NCBI RefSeq assembly: GCF_024362695.1
Contig: NC_065415.1
Location: 12,813,438-12,877,437, forward strand
Length of the DNA: 64,000 nucleotides
From: Pectinophora gossypiella
Lineage: Eukaryota; Arthropoda; Insecta; Lepidoptera; Gelechiidae
Direction: 5' to 3'
A program made the translations under genes and the position numbers. The notes under the pieces are model-generated. The model worked only from the letters and a program-made list of their open reading frames with translations, was not told the DNA's origin and searched no databases. Below, in pieces: positions 11,859 to 22,389 of the stretch. Position 1 is the first letter of the stretch, and each line of letters opens with the position of its first letter.

Positions 11859-12349
11859 TAAAGTTTAGTTTAAGTGTTAATTGTACATAATTTATTTTAT
11901 TTTGAGTTCTGTTTATTTGTTTTAGTTTTATTTTAATTTTATTTTTGTTTTGTTTCATATTTTTCAAATATTTTTGTTCTGTAACTGTTTTGTTTATGGT
12001 GTACATAAAGATTTTATAGTTTGTATATTGTTTTCTCGTCATACAGCGCATTGGGCCATACTGTAATGTTGTATAAAGTCGAATTCATTTGTTCAGAGCC
12101 CGAGTTGGGATTCAAACCCGTGACACCACGATGCAAGTCATGTTCACATATGCTATCACGTATTTCAGGAGCTATTAAACGTATTTTATGTTTTATGTGA
12201 ACGGATTATAAGGATCATTCGCGGTTGTAAGTATAATCTTTTTCTATTCCCAAACGACGGAAGTGTTATGTCTTTATGACCCATTTTTATTAGCAGCATA
12301 AAATAAGGAATACAGACAGACATAGACGAACATACGGACAGATACGGAT

Positions 12350-12369
12350 AGAGAGAGAGAGAGAGAGAA
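12350..12369 (+). repeat. (GA)n microsatellite
   Basis: Ten GA units. Confidence 0.9.
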
Positions 12370-12439
12370 AATGTTTATTCAACAAATTGTGACACATTAC
12401 ATACAAAGCGTTACAAACAGAGTAAAAACAACAAAAATA

Positions 12440-12655
12440 ACAACAATAGAGGAGGCAAGATGATTGGACACGATGAATTTATTAAAAACATCAAAGAAGA
12501 AAAGCTACAAAAAGAGGAAGGAGAAGACCAAGAAGAGCTTATATGGAAGAGATTAAAGAGAAAGCGAACGTCGTGTCTAAGGAAGTGAATGAATTGGCCT
12601 TTGATAGACAAGAATGGAGAATGCTATGTCGATGAGAGCGTGGCTTAAGAACCAC
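12440..12655 (+). pseudogene. C-terminal end of a non-LTR reverse transcriptase
   Basis: Plus-strand translation reads KMIGHDEFIKNI, a charged stretch, LAFDRQEWRMLC and DESVA over shifting frames. It corresponds to the IGHLIRHDxFI...KELAFDRxxWKMLHxQER end of this LINE family. Decayed. Confidence 0.6.
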
Positions 12656-12727
12656 TAATTGAAGAATAAGTATGTGTACGACGCCGTCACTTTGTGGGAA
12701 GATGCTCCGTGAATACGACCTAAAATA

Positions 12728-12945
12728 ATTATCACGTGCTCAGCGGTGACGGAAAACATTGTAAGGAAACCCACATTCGCGAGAAATGCATTTTCGGAGG
12801 TACGTGGCCTAACCTGTATTGGGCTGGTTTTCCTTTTGCGGGGAAGATCAGACAGGCAGTCGCTTCTGTAAAAACCGGACCTGTCAAATCTTCAGGTTAG
12901 GTAAGCGGACCCTTTGAAAAACGGAATAATGCTAGGGAGATGTGT
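12728..12945 (+). mobile_element. SINE family C, 3' part
   Basis: ATCACGTGCTCAGCGGTGA ... GAGAAATGCATTTTCGGAGG ... CCTGTATTGGGCTGGTTTTC ... ATGCTAGGGAGATG, the family C core and tail. Confidence 0.75.
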
Positions 12946-13424
12946 TGCGCTTCTTGCAATTTTACGACATACTTTGCAAATTTTTAAAATAATTATATTA
13001 TGTCATTGAATTATTACATTGAATAAATTATTTGACCACTTTTTTCTACAACGAAAACCTGATGTATGACATATACTTAGTTCGTAACGTTCTCTGTTTA
13101 AATAATGGTCATTTTTTTACCCAACTCCGGCGAAACGTGGGACGAGGATAATATGTTTAACAAAATGTGCTACCCAAAAAAAGCATCTTAAAACTCAACC
13201 TCAAGAATCTGCACGGAATTTGTCAAATTGATTGAGTGTTTTTCGAACATTTGCACAGAAGGAATGGCAAAAAAGTCGGTGAAAAATAAAAGAGCTTAGC
13301 CGACAGTCCATAATAAATGAAGGTTTGGTAAATAAACCGGATTTTTCCGGTTCGATCTGCGTAAAGAAATGTCTTAGGTTACAATGTACCTTAGAATTTT
13401 TTACGGCTTATAAAGGCTCTTCTT

Positions 13425-13702
13425 CTTCTTATCGTGAATACCAACCTCATCAACCCAGGTGTCTGGGTTATTACTGAGCCGCCAAAAGCTCCTGACATGG
13501 CTCATGTAACGACTACATACTTACATCAGTAGGTAGTAACTGGGACCGAAGCACGGATCATCTTACTTTCGGACAATCAGGTGATCACTCTGTAATGTCC
13601 TAACCAAACTCGGGATCAAAGTGATTTTTGTGATATGTTCCCACCGGGATTCGAATCCGGGGCCTCCGGATCGTGAGCCCGCTCAACCACTGGACCACGA
13701 AG
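13425..13702 (-). mobile_element. SINE family B1, near full length
   Basis: Reverse copy from the GAAGAAGAAG tail to the tRNA-like head. The B box reads GGATTCGAATCC and the head ends CCACGAAGG. A plus-strand B1 tail follows immediately. Confidence 0.82.
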
Positions 13703-13756
13703 GTGATGAGGTTGGTAATTCACCTCACAACTCACACGAGCGAAGAAGAAGATAAT
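13703..13756 (+). mobile_element. SINE family B1 tail fragment
   Basis: TGATGAGGTTGGTAATTCAC to CGAGCGAAGAAGAAG on the plus strand, abutting the head of the minus-strand copy at 13425-13702. Confidence 0.75.
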
Positions 13757-13814
13757 TATATGCAGAATCTGCGACACTAGCGCCGAAGCTGCAGAAATTC
13801 TTTCTTTTACATAC

Positions 13815-14345
13815 ATACATACATAAACTCATTGCCTATTTCCCATCGGGGTAAGCAGAGACTATGAAATTCCATCTGCTTCGATCCTGACTCACTTCTC
13901 ATGCTTCCTCCACATCCATCAATCGTTTCATACATGCACGCCGGTTCAGAGTAGATCGTACTAACCCTTTCCTAAGGACATTTCCAATTTAAGAAAGAAA
14001 GAAACATTTATTACTCCCTGACACCACAGACACAGACAGACAGGTACATTACATCCAACACAGGACAGAAACCACACGGAAATCAATCAATACACAAAAA
14101 AAAAACAAAAAGAAAAACAAACCAAAATCATAAAAAATAATAATAATAAAAGTAAGTGTCCTAAATGCAACGCACTGACGGCCCGATCATCTGCGGTGGC
14201 GTCCGGAATAAAAGAACCTCCCTCAGCATAAGTCGCGGCGTGAGCCACGACGCTGGTATTCTGCGGGCCCTGCCGAGTGAGGCATTTGGTCAATGTACGT
14301 CCTTCTAGGTCTTCCTCTGCCAGCCTTAGCTACTGCCAGTGTTGT
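13815..14345 (-). mobile_element. LINE tail fragments with an inserted 3' UTR block
   Basis: 13815-13985 and 14283-14345 are antisense to SIVSAYPxGK and GRGRPRRTYIDQ of one LINE family. The stretch between them (about 13986-14280) starts with AAGAAAGAAACATTTATTACTCC. It contains a minus-strand frame NTSVVAHAATYAEGGSFIP and looks like a second retroelement 3' end inserted into the first. Confidence 0.5.
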
Positions 14346-14349
14346 TATA

Positions 14350-14700
14350 AGGAGATTAGTATCGGCGTCCGAAGGACGTAATATAATGATCCCGACGACC
14401 CGATTACTCTAGCCATAGAGGCGGCCCATCAGCTCGCGACACCAAACATTTCAGAACCCCGATACCGACCCCGCCGGCGTGGTCGTCGATTTCCTTCATT
14501 CACTATCGATCCACTAGGGTCGATTAATCCTTTCAAATATTCTTCCTCTCAGACGACGCCCTGAGCCGAGGTTCGCGCCCAAGTAGGCACCCTCAGGCCT
14601 GTTGTCTTAAACGTTGTACCGGGTGAGAGCCTTCAGCGCTCCCCATTTGTCCGGCCAAGTAGTTAATGCCATCTGCGGCAAATCTACAATAAGTCATGTG
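14350..14700 (+). mobile_element. 5'-truncated family J LINE tail
   Basis: It closely matches 9050-9410, including ATCGGCGTCCGAAG and the terminal TCTGCGGCAAATCTACAATA. Only the end of the ORF and the 3' UTR remain. Confidence 0.8.
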
Positions 14701-15435
14701 TTGGCAACCCCAACATTAAATTTATATTTTTTAGTGTGACAACACTTTTTGTCACTTCCCTTCCGTTCTTGCTCTCCATTCAACTACTGTAATGTGAACA
14801 TTTTTTGTACGAATTTAATTAAATTCAGTGAATTTTGCATACTTCTGGACGTTTCAATCTCAGCCTTCGCCTCAGATAACCAGCCCTCACAGCCATTAGG
14901 AACCTTACACCCCAAACCTAACATTGATCCTTCGAGTAACCTAACAGTCATGTCAAAAAAATAAAAAATAATAAGGCGATAAGCGTCTATTTGGTTGGAT
15001 CGTCGATGCTCTAGACAGACTTAGCCCGTATGTTACAATATCCCTTCAGCGGCTTCGATATTAATACTTTTGCCTTCGTTCCTTGGGAGGATATTTCGTT
15101 GTAAACTGAAATTGCTTACATTTTCACCGATCTTACTTATGTTGGATACTTTGGTTCACATGTGTTGCCATTTTATGACAAAATGTACATTTTAGGTATT
15201 TGAAGTGACGATTTTTAACAGAAGCGCAAAACAAACATTTTTTTTCTGTTTCGTGTGATAAATATTTCCTAAACAATAACTACATGGTTTTTCTATTATT
15301 ATTTATGAGACCTAGGTACCTACATTCAAGCTTAAATCATAATGTATAAATAATTGTTTACGATGTGAAACATGAATGAATGAAAGAGGTATACATGTTG
15401 TGCCGACCCCACTTAGATTGGGATAAGGCCAGGGG

Positions 15436-15457
15436 GATGATGATGATGATGATGATC
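15436..15457 (+). repeat. (GAT)n microsatellite
   Basis: Seven GAT units, probably the tail of a worn SINE or LINE copy (CCCCACTTAGATTGGGATAAG precedes it). Confidence 0.85.
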
Positions 15458-15542
15458 ACGATGTGAAAACGTTCCACTTAACAAACTTAACTTAACAATC
15501 TGAATTAATCTACTTATCACAAAGAACTATGCTTTTTTTTTG

Positions 15543-15755
15543 ACGTGACTTATTGTGGATTTGCCGCAGATGGCATTAACTACTTGGCCGGACAAATGGG
15601 GAGCGCTGAAGGCTCTCACCCGGTACAACGTTTAAGACAACAGGCCTGAGGGTGCCCAGTTGGGCGCGAACCTCGGCTCAGGGCGTCGTCTGAGAGGAAA
15701 AATATTTGAAAGAATTAATTGACCCTAGCGGGTCGATTAATTCTTTCAAATATAC
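15543..15755 (-). mobile_element. 5'-truncated family J LINE tail
   Basis: Reverse-complement copy of the 3' UTR found at 9240-9415, beginning at the RNA 3' end (GACGTGACTTATTGTGGATT on the plus strand). A short inverted echo of its end (GATTAATTCTTTCAAATAT) follows near 15735-15752. Confidence 0.8.
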
Positions 15756-16290
15756 ATACGCGCTATCGCATACGCGATTACAGCATGTCGCTACATTTAC
15801 TTTTGTCACGTTTTCTTCCGTTTGACATTATAATCGCGGACCTACAAATATTCGCGATTACACCCAAGCTGATATCTTGATTACTGCGCGCCGCCCCCAC
15901 CCGGCAGCATCGCAATCCCACCTTCTCGCCATTCTATCTTCCGTGAACAAAATGCCCAACTGACAACATGTCGAAGAGATTACGTTATAAATCCTCAACT
16001 CACGACCCTGCCTGCCCTAGTTGATTAAAAGTTTGCACCTCTAACATTTTAAACTATAAACCGTTCATTAAAGGATTAAAACTAAAGCCTACGTCAACGT
16101 AAGCTAATGTACGCTTTTAGGAATGTTTAGAAAACATGATTTACATAATATAGCTTACAATATAGAAAATGAAAGAAAGAAACCGTGCTAATAGCTTAAT
16201 TAGAGGAACGCTTTACTCTCACTGTGGGGTTGCAACTTCTAATCCCAAGATAATTTGCTTGCAAATTCATGTTTGGATCTTAAATAGCCT

Positions 16291-16450
16291 GGACCATCTT
16301 ACTTTTCCGGACAATCAGGTTCAAGCCTGCAGTGTCCTTACCAAACAAAGGACAGTCTCACAAAGTGATTTCGTCAATGTCCCCATCGGGAATCGAACCC
16401 GGACCTCCAGATCGTGAGCTTAACGCTCTAGCCACTAGACCACGGAGGCT
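16291..16450 (-). mobile_element. SINE family B2 head half, inserted in a family C SINE
   Basis: The minus-strand tRNA-like head (AGCCTCCGTGGTCTAGTGGC, then GGTTCGATTCCCGATGGGG) and core are present; the B2 tail is absent. Family C sequence lies on both sides. Confidence 0.75.
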
Positions 16451-16611
16451 GTTAATAAAAATCACATCCGAATGTGACTGCTCAAAAAGACGCATACATG
16501 GTATCCACTATGATAATTATTCTGATTCTACAGCACGTGCTCAGCGGTGAAAGAAAACATCGTGAGAAAATCCGCATTCCCGAGAAATGCATTTTCGGAG
16601 GTATGTAAGTA

Positions 16612-16838
16612 AGTACCTAAGTAAGTAAAATGTTTATTTTTCATGAGAAATACAGAAAATATGGGTACAATAAAAACCCCACAAAACCAATTCCTCGGTT
16701 TGTCTGTGGGAGTGGAGTTCGCTTAATGTTATTATGTTTAAGATACTTAAAGTTAACTTACAGCTAAGAGATCTTTTGCATGAGATGTTTTTAAATTTAT
16801 TTATTTATTTTTTAAATTTATTTTTATTTATTTATGTG
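16612..16838 (-). mobile_element. Retroelement 3' end inserted in a SINE
   Basis: Begins AAGTAAAATGTTTATTTTTC and ends TTTATTTATTTAT. It interrupts family C SINE sequence that resumes at 16839. It is one layer of a nest. Confidence 0.45.
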
Positions 16839-17195
16839 ACTTAACCTGTATTGGGCTGGATTTCCCTTCGCGGGTCTGTAAAAAACCGGAACTGTCAAAT
16901 CTTCAAATTAGGTACGTGGTCTCTGTGAATAACGGGAGAATGCTAGGGAGATGATGATGATGATTCTGATTCTACATCATTACGTGATGAAAACCAAGCA
17001 AAGCTTCAAAATGAAATAATTTATTTTCAAACTGAAAATTCTTAGAATTTTTAAGAAAACACTTCAGAACACGAAACACAAATAACAGCTTTCCGAAAGC
17101 AGCTTATATGACATAAAAGCTTTAATTCATATTTGAAAAGGAGAAGTGTGTTCCAGGAATATCTGAGCATACAAACAAAAATATCAGAGTGATAT

Positions 17196-17424
17196 ACAGG
17201 GTGTTAGTGACATCGTAACGAATACTGAGGGGGATGATTCAGACCATGATTCTGAGTTAATATTAAGTGGAATTTTCCGTCGCAAAATTCACGATTTTTT
17301 TTTAGTTTTTTTAAATTATTTTCAATTTTATACTTTTGCGATGGAAAATTCCACTTGATATTAACTCAGAATAATCAGCTGAATCATCCCACTCAGTAGT
17401 CGTTACGATGACACTTACACCCCA
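17196..17424. mobile_element. Palindromic MITE-P copy, full length
   Basis: About 230 bp, from ACAGGGTGTTAGTGACATCG to GATGACACTTACACCCC. The two halves are near reverse complements around a T-rich centre. Confidence 0.82.
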
Positions 17425-17457
17425 TACAAGTACATACGGTAGCCATACAAGTAGGTA

Positions 17458-17688
17458 TGGGTGTTAGTAACAGCGTAACGAATACTGAAGGGGATGATTC
17501 AGACTATAATTCTGAGTTGATATCAAGTGGAATGTCCTGTCGGAAAATTCATGAAAATTTTAGTGTTCTTTTTAATTATTTTCCGTTCCATACTTTTGCG
17601 ATCGAAAATTCCACTTGATATTAACTCTAAATCACGGCCTGAATCATCTCCCTCAGTATTCGTTACGATGTCACTAACACCCTGTATT
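17458..17688. mobile_element. Palindromic MITE-P copy, full length
   Basis: GGGTGTTAGTAACAGCGTAA to GATGTCACTAACACCCTG, about 35 bases from the previous copy. Confidence 0.82.
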
Positions 17689-17762
17689 TGTCTGTATGTT
17701 ATAAAATTTACAAGTGACTTATCTCACTGAACATAGTCTTGCAGTCCAACTCTACTAACAAC

Positions 17763-18107
17763 GAAATTAAGCATGGAAATAGTTTGAGGCCCAAAGAATA
17801 CTTAATAGTTTGTCTCGCGGAAATCATTCCTTAGGGGGATGAAAAGGCGTCAGGAAAAATAAATGTCAATCGTGATAACCGAAATCCACGCAGACAGCGG
17901 ATAGCTTAGCTTTTATTGAATAAAAAAAAAACAATTACCAACATTCCTCGTTCTTTAAAATCAAAGTTGTAATCTCCAATTAGATAAGTTTTAATTCAGA
18001 TCGACAGGATACGAACATATACCGACGTTGGTTGTAACGTGGGTCGAATAAGTGAGATCCATACTAACAAAAGGTTTCATTATTTCTTTAGTGATTGTAA
18101 GTATCTA
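17763..18107 (-). repeat. Inverted duplicate, copy 2
   Basis: Reverse-oriented partner of 3244-3552, with an extra block around 17810-17870 absent from copy 1. Confidence 0.75.
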
Positions 18108-18261
18108 CTTCATCAAGTCAGCTGTCACACTGAACATAGTCCTATTCATTACAAAACGAGGACTAAAGATAATACCAGGTTACAAATATACTCCGCGTCA
18201 CGACTCCTGAAAACTGCGTTATATCAATTATTAATGATCCTTATTCCATTTCATATTTGAA

Positions 18262-18541
18262 GAGTCGTGGTAGCCCAGTTGGTAGAACGCTTGCCTCTCA
18301 CTTTGTGGTCGCAGGTTCGAATCCAGCACAGGCTTAAACCAATGATTGTCGATTTTTTTGTCGAATTCATGTTTGGATCATAAATGATCGTCACGAGCTC
18401 AGCGGTGAAGGAAAACATCGTGAGGATACCCACATTCCCGAGAAATGTATTTTCGGAGGTATATGACCTAACCTGTATTGGGCTGGTTTTCCCTTCGCTG
18501 GTTGAAAGGTCAGACAGACAGTCGCTTCTGTAAAAACCTGT
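18262..18541 (+). mobile_element. SINE family C, head to core
   Basis: The tRNA-like head reads GTCGTGGTAGCCCAGTTGG with B box GGTTCGAATCC. The core follows through GTATTTTCGGAGG and CCTGTATTGGGCTGG. The last tail segment is missing. Confidence 0.82.
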
Positions 18542-18941
18542 TTTATATTGCAAAAGAGATAAAACTTAACACTGACTTTAAGAAAAAAGCATCACCCTCA
18601 TTATTTTAAAGGAGATTAGAAGCTAAATAAACGCGTATATATCTTGAAAAACAAATAGCAGTTCCCGTGTTAGAGGCTTAATAAACAGTATCGGTAAATA
18701 CAGTGCTAAGTGCATAGGATATAAAATCGCCGTTACCAACGCAACCAAAGGTATTTGGGCGCTTTCCTACGACGCGATACAATTCGTGCGATCTGATAAA
18801 AAGTAACGGTTTCCATATATCCTTTCTTTCGGGAGGACTTCTGGCTGAAGGGTGTGTGTGTGTGCACCACCGACACAACATAAAAAGTGCCGAAATACTA
18901 ACACCCATACATAATAACACCCATTGTATGGCTACCTGGGA

Positions 18942-19060
18942 TCGAAGCAATTCATCTTAGAAAGCAATGTTGCAATTTGACATTAGCGCATATAAAAGTA
19001 AGTGCGCAATGCAAACAAATGTCAAATAGCAACATTGCTTTCTAAGATGAATTGTTTCGA
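18942..19060. repeat. 43-bp inverted repeat hairpin
   Basis: Arms 18942-18984 and 19018-19060, starting TCGAAGCAATTCATCTTAG, pair at 41 of 43 positions around a 33-base loop. It could be a small MITE or an RNA hairpin. Confidence 0.75.
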
Positions 19061-19097
19061 TGTGGCCATTTTAACCCCCCTGGACGTACTCGTAGCC

Positions 19098-19185
19098 CGT
19101 ACGTGACAATGTAACGAATGCTGAGGTTGATGATTCAGCTCATTATACTGAGTTAATATCAAGTGGAATATTCCATCGAAAAGTA
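19098..19185. mobile_element. Half MITE-P
   Basis: Only one arm is present: GTGACAATGTAACGAATGCT to CAAGTGGAATATTCC. Confidence 0.6.
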
Positions 19186-19229
19186 TAGATTTGAAAAAAG
19201 ACATAATACATTATAACCTTGTGTGTATT

Positions 19230-19612
19230 TTAGGTACTTATAGGTATGGTCATAAATGTTCTCCTAGGTCTACCCCTTCCTCTTTTCCCTTCAATTTTTC
19301 CTTCTATGATGTTTGTTATAAATGAATCGTGTCGAATCAGGTGGCCAATCATATTTCCTCTCCGGTTCTCTATCATCATCATCATCAATTTAAGAGCCAC
19401 GCTCTTGTTGATGTAGCATTTTCCATTCCAGTCTATCAAAGGCCAATTCCTTGACTTCCCTATAAGACGGTTCTCTACAGTCTAACATAAATAAAAGAGA
19501 AGGTGCAGGTCGTGTCGTATCAGGAGGTGAAGGTTTTGGCGGGAAGAAGAGAGGATTGGCGATTACTTCACCGACAAGAGCGCAGCTCTTAAATAAAGAG
19601 AGAGATAGGTAT
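19230..19612 (-). pseudogene. Rearranged LINE reverse-transcriptase tail
   Basis: Two minus-strand pieces are in the wrong order. 19390-19470 gives SYREVKELAFDRLEWKMLHQ (normally last). Further downstream on the same strand, 19250-19375 gives RRGNMIGHLIRHDSFITNII and EGKRGRGRPRRTF (normally first). Either two insertions lie side by side or one was shuffled. Confidence 0.7.
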
Positions 19613-19682
19613 GGTATGGGCATTTCTTACTTATATAGGGTAAATGATATCCTAGATATATTTTTTTTACAAAAAGACATAT

Positions 19683-19977
19683 CAACATCATCACCGGCCC
19701 ATTAACGTCCCCACTGCTGGGGCACGGGCCTTCCCTATGGATGGATAGGGAGATCGGGCCTTAAACCACCTCGCGGGCCCAGTGCGGATTGGTGGTTATT
19801 AACGACTGCTAATGCATCCGGGGCCAACGGCTTAACGTGCCTTCCGAAGCACGGAGGAGTTCGAGATGAAAACTTTTTTTTTTGTGGTCACCCATCCTAC
19901 GACCGGCCTTTGCGAAAGTTGCTTAACTTCAATAATCGCAGACCGAGGACGTTTACCGCTGCGCCACCGAGCTCCTC
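19683..19977 (-). mobile_element. SINE family A, full length, with 12-bp target duplication
   Basis: In its own orientation it starts GAGGAGCTCGGTGGCGCAG (tRNA-like A box), runs through CCGTGCTTCGGAAGGCACG and CCCGTGCCCCAGCAGTGGGG, and ends in GATGAT. AAAAAGACATAT flanks both sides exactly (19671-19682 and 19978-19989), proving a retroposed unit. Confidence 0.9.
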
Positions 19978-19989
19978 AAAAAGACATAT

Positions 19990-22150
19990 ATGACTACGAA
20001 AGTATGAAATACCCAATGGGTCGTGTCGTCTTCAAAAGCAGGTCAACCGCCGAACTATCCAATCGCGCCGTGAGGATGGTCCATTTCACTGCGTAGATGG
20101 GTCATAGGCGAATAGTCACTGTTTACTGGAAGTGCAAAATCTTGTAGTGTCACCGCGCTTGCGTGACGCCGGACCGTTTCCATTTATTGTTTCTAGATTG
20201 AATTGCGTTTGCAGTATGTATTATGGAGAGAATATCGGGTACCTTTGTATATTGGTTTCACAAGATTCACACTAGGGAAAGCAAATCAATCCCGAAGCAT
20301 AAAATGACGAGATCCCATTCGAGATTGACGGGATTGGACGAATCTCCTTGAGTTATATTTGTTTTGATTATGATCATTTTTAAAGAAAACTTAATTATTT
20401 AGTTAGTAATATTGAAGAGTAAAGGTTTATGTTTTCTTTAAATAAAAATTTTTTTTTAATTAATCCCACTATCACTATCAAACAAACAAGCAGTTTTCAT
20501 CGTTTTCAGCCATCCCATCTTAACATTTTTTTATGAACTAGACGAGATCCCAATCTTAAGGGATAATCAATGAAAACAAACAAACTTACTTTCCCTTTAA
20601 TTAAATTTAATTTGAAAAAAATTAAAATGACTAGTCCGGGTAGTCAGATGCATATCGATCGCAAAATACAGTACCCACACCTAACCGAGCATATTGTTTG
20701 ACCAACTTGATAGGTGGTGAGCCGTCTCGTCGTCTATAATGGTCGAGCCAAATGTGTTTCGCTTTAAAAATAGACATTAGTCAAGATTAGGATAGCAACT
20801 GGATAAAATTATCATTAAGCTACTTCCAGTCCAGTGGAGAAACGTAGAAAATACACCTTTTCACTGTGATAAATTGGAATGAAACGTTTTTGATAATTTT
20901 GTGGACGGCATGACGTCCTAGTGACCTGCTGGGAACTGATTCATTCACTCATTCAAGGAATTGTTCTGAAGGCTATTCAGACCGAAGTTACTGAATGTAA
21001 CGTAATGAAAGGGAATTTATTATTTTTAGAGTAAGCCCACACGGCAGTTACGCCTCCGTTGTGTTGTCGCTACCTTTTGTACTGAGTGACACGAGACGAC
21101 GCTACGTGAATAATCCCACAACATCGATTTATTTATTTATAGGTAGAATAAAGGAGCGTCATCTTTTCGTCATTGCAATAGATCCACGATCGTTGTGATT
21201 TAAGAATATTAGGTAGAATTTAAAACGCGTCTTATATATGTAGAACAGATACCGCAAGTAGTCGCAATGGACCCACAACACTTTGTGTGGCGTGTTCTGT
21301 TATTTATATGCAGGCCGCCGGCGGATCGTAACCGCTTCGACGTCGTAATGCACCCACCATCCGTGTGGTAGGGGTCTTATTGTTCCACCACTCTCCACGA
21401 CCTCGCTCACGCTTACGAGGTTGAGATGAAAAATGTAATTTCAGAATCAAATTAAGTTTGTCTGTTTATTTATACCCAATGTTATTGAAGTCTATGATAA
21501 CAACAAATTGATTAACAATTGTATTTTGATTGTATAAAAAATAGGTTTGAGACAAAAATATACTCTTGTAATTTAAATAGACGGAACCATATTACATAAG
21601 ACGATATCCAATTTTAGATTTTTTTTAAGATAAGAAATATTAGGGGCCTTTGGTTGATCATGTCGGTCGTCGACCTCACAGCCCGCAGGAGAGAAGAATA
21701 TACGGCATCAAATCTATCTTAGAACTTCGCATCAAATGTGGCTGTAAAAGAAAGGACCTTCGTTGAATAAATGAAACCTTTTGCTTTTCATTTCGCGTAC
21801 AATAAATGTCCTGAGATTGGCCTTGCGAGGGATGTAACTCCTAGTGCTGCACTCTCTAGAGGACGTTCATCCTAATCCGCACATGACATCCGGGACCCGG
21901 GCGGTGTAGTGCGGACAAGACATTTTATTTAGTCACTGTTTTATGTAGTAAGTAACATAGATATAGGGCGTCATTGGTGCTAATTCCAGTAGACACCATC
22001 TAATTTTATTTTAAGTTATACCTGTCAATCGAAACGGGCAATCGATAGGCATAAAATTTATGGAACACACGTCAAATTTAGGCAGAAATTTAAAAAATCC
22101 TCCCAAAATTTTATTTTGGTTATTAACCCGACTCAAAGATTATGTATATT
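19990..22150. other. Low-repeat stretch without a recognised gene
   Basis: No ORF of note, no SINE and no LINE was recognised, making this one of the longer repeat-poor stretches. It could be intronic or intergenic. Confidence 0.45.
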
Positions 22151-22177
22151 TTTTTTTATAAAATAAATCATCTCCCT

Positions 22178-22310
22178 ATCATTATCCCATTTTTGACAGG
22201 GTCCGCTTACCTAACCTGAAAATTTGACAGGTCCGGTTTTTACAAAAGCGAACTGCCTGGCTGGCTCTCAACCCGCGAAGGAAAAACAAGTCCAATACAG
22301 GCTAGATAAA
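22178..22310 (-). mobile_element. SINE family C tail fragment
   Basis: Reverse tail, CTCCCTATCATTATCCC to GGGTCCGCTTACCTAACCTG and AGTCCAATACAGG. Confidence 0.7.
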
Positions 22311-22389
22311 ATAATAATAAAATATATACGTGTTGGCTTCGGTCCCACGCACGCCTTACAAAAGCCCGGGACTCCATAGTCCCGAGAAA

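Larger units (their letters stand above)
16205..16960 (+). mobile_element. Family C SINE split by two younger insertions
   Basis: Family C pieces at about 16205-16290, 16451-16611 and 16839-16960 lie in order and on one strand. They are separated by a B2 SINE head (16291-16450) and a retroelement tail (16612-16838). Together they make up most of one family C unit, ending ATGCTAGGGAGATGATGATG. Confidence 0.65.

Noticed and set aside
14749..14964. 71-codon plus-strand frame after the family J tail
   Set aside because: No recognised domain and no sign of splicing or conservation.
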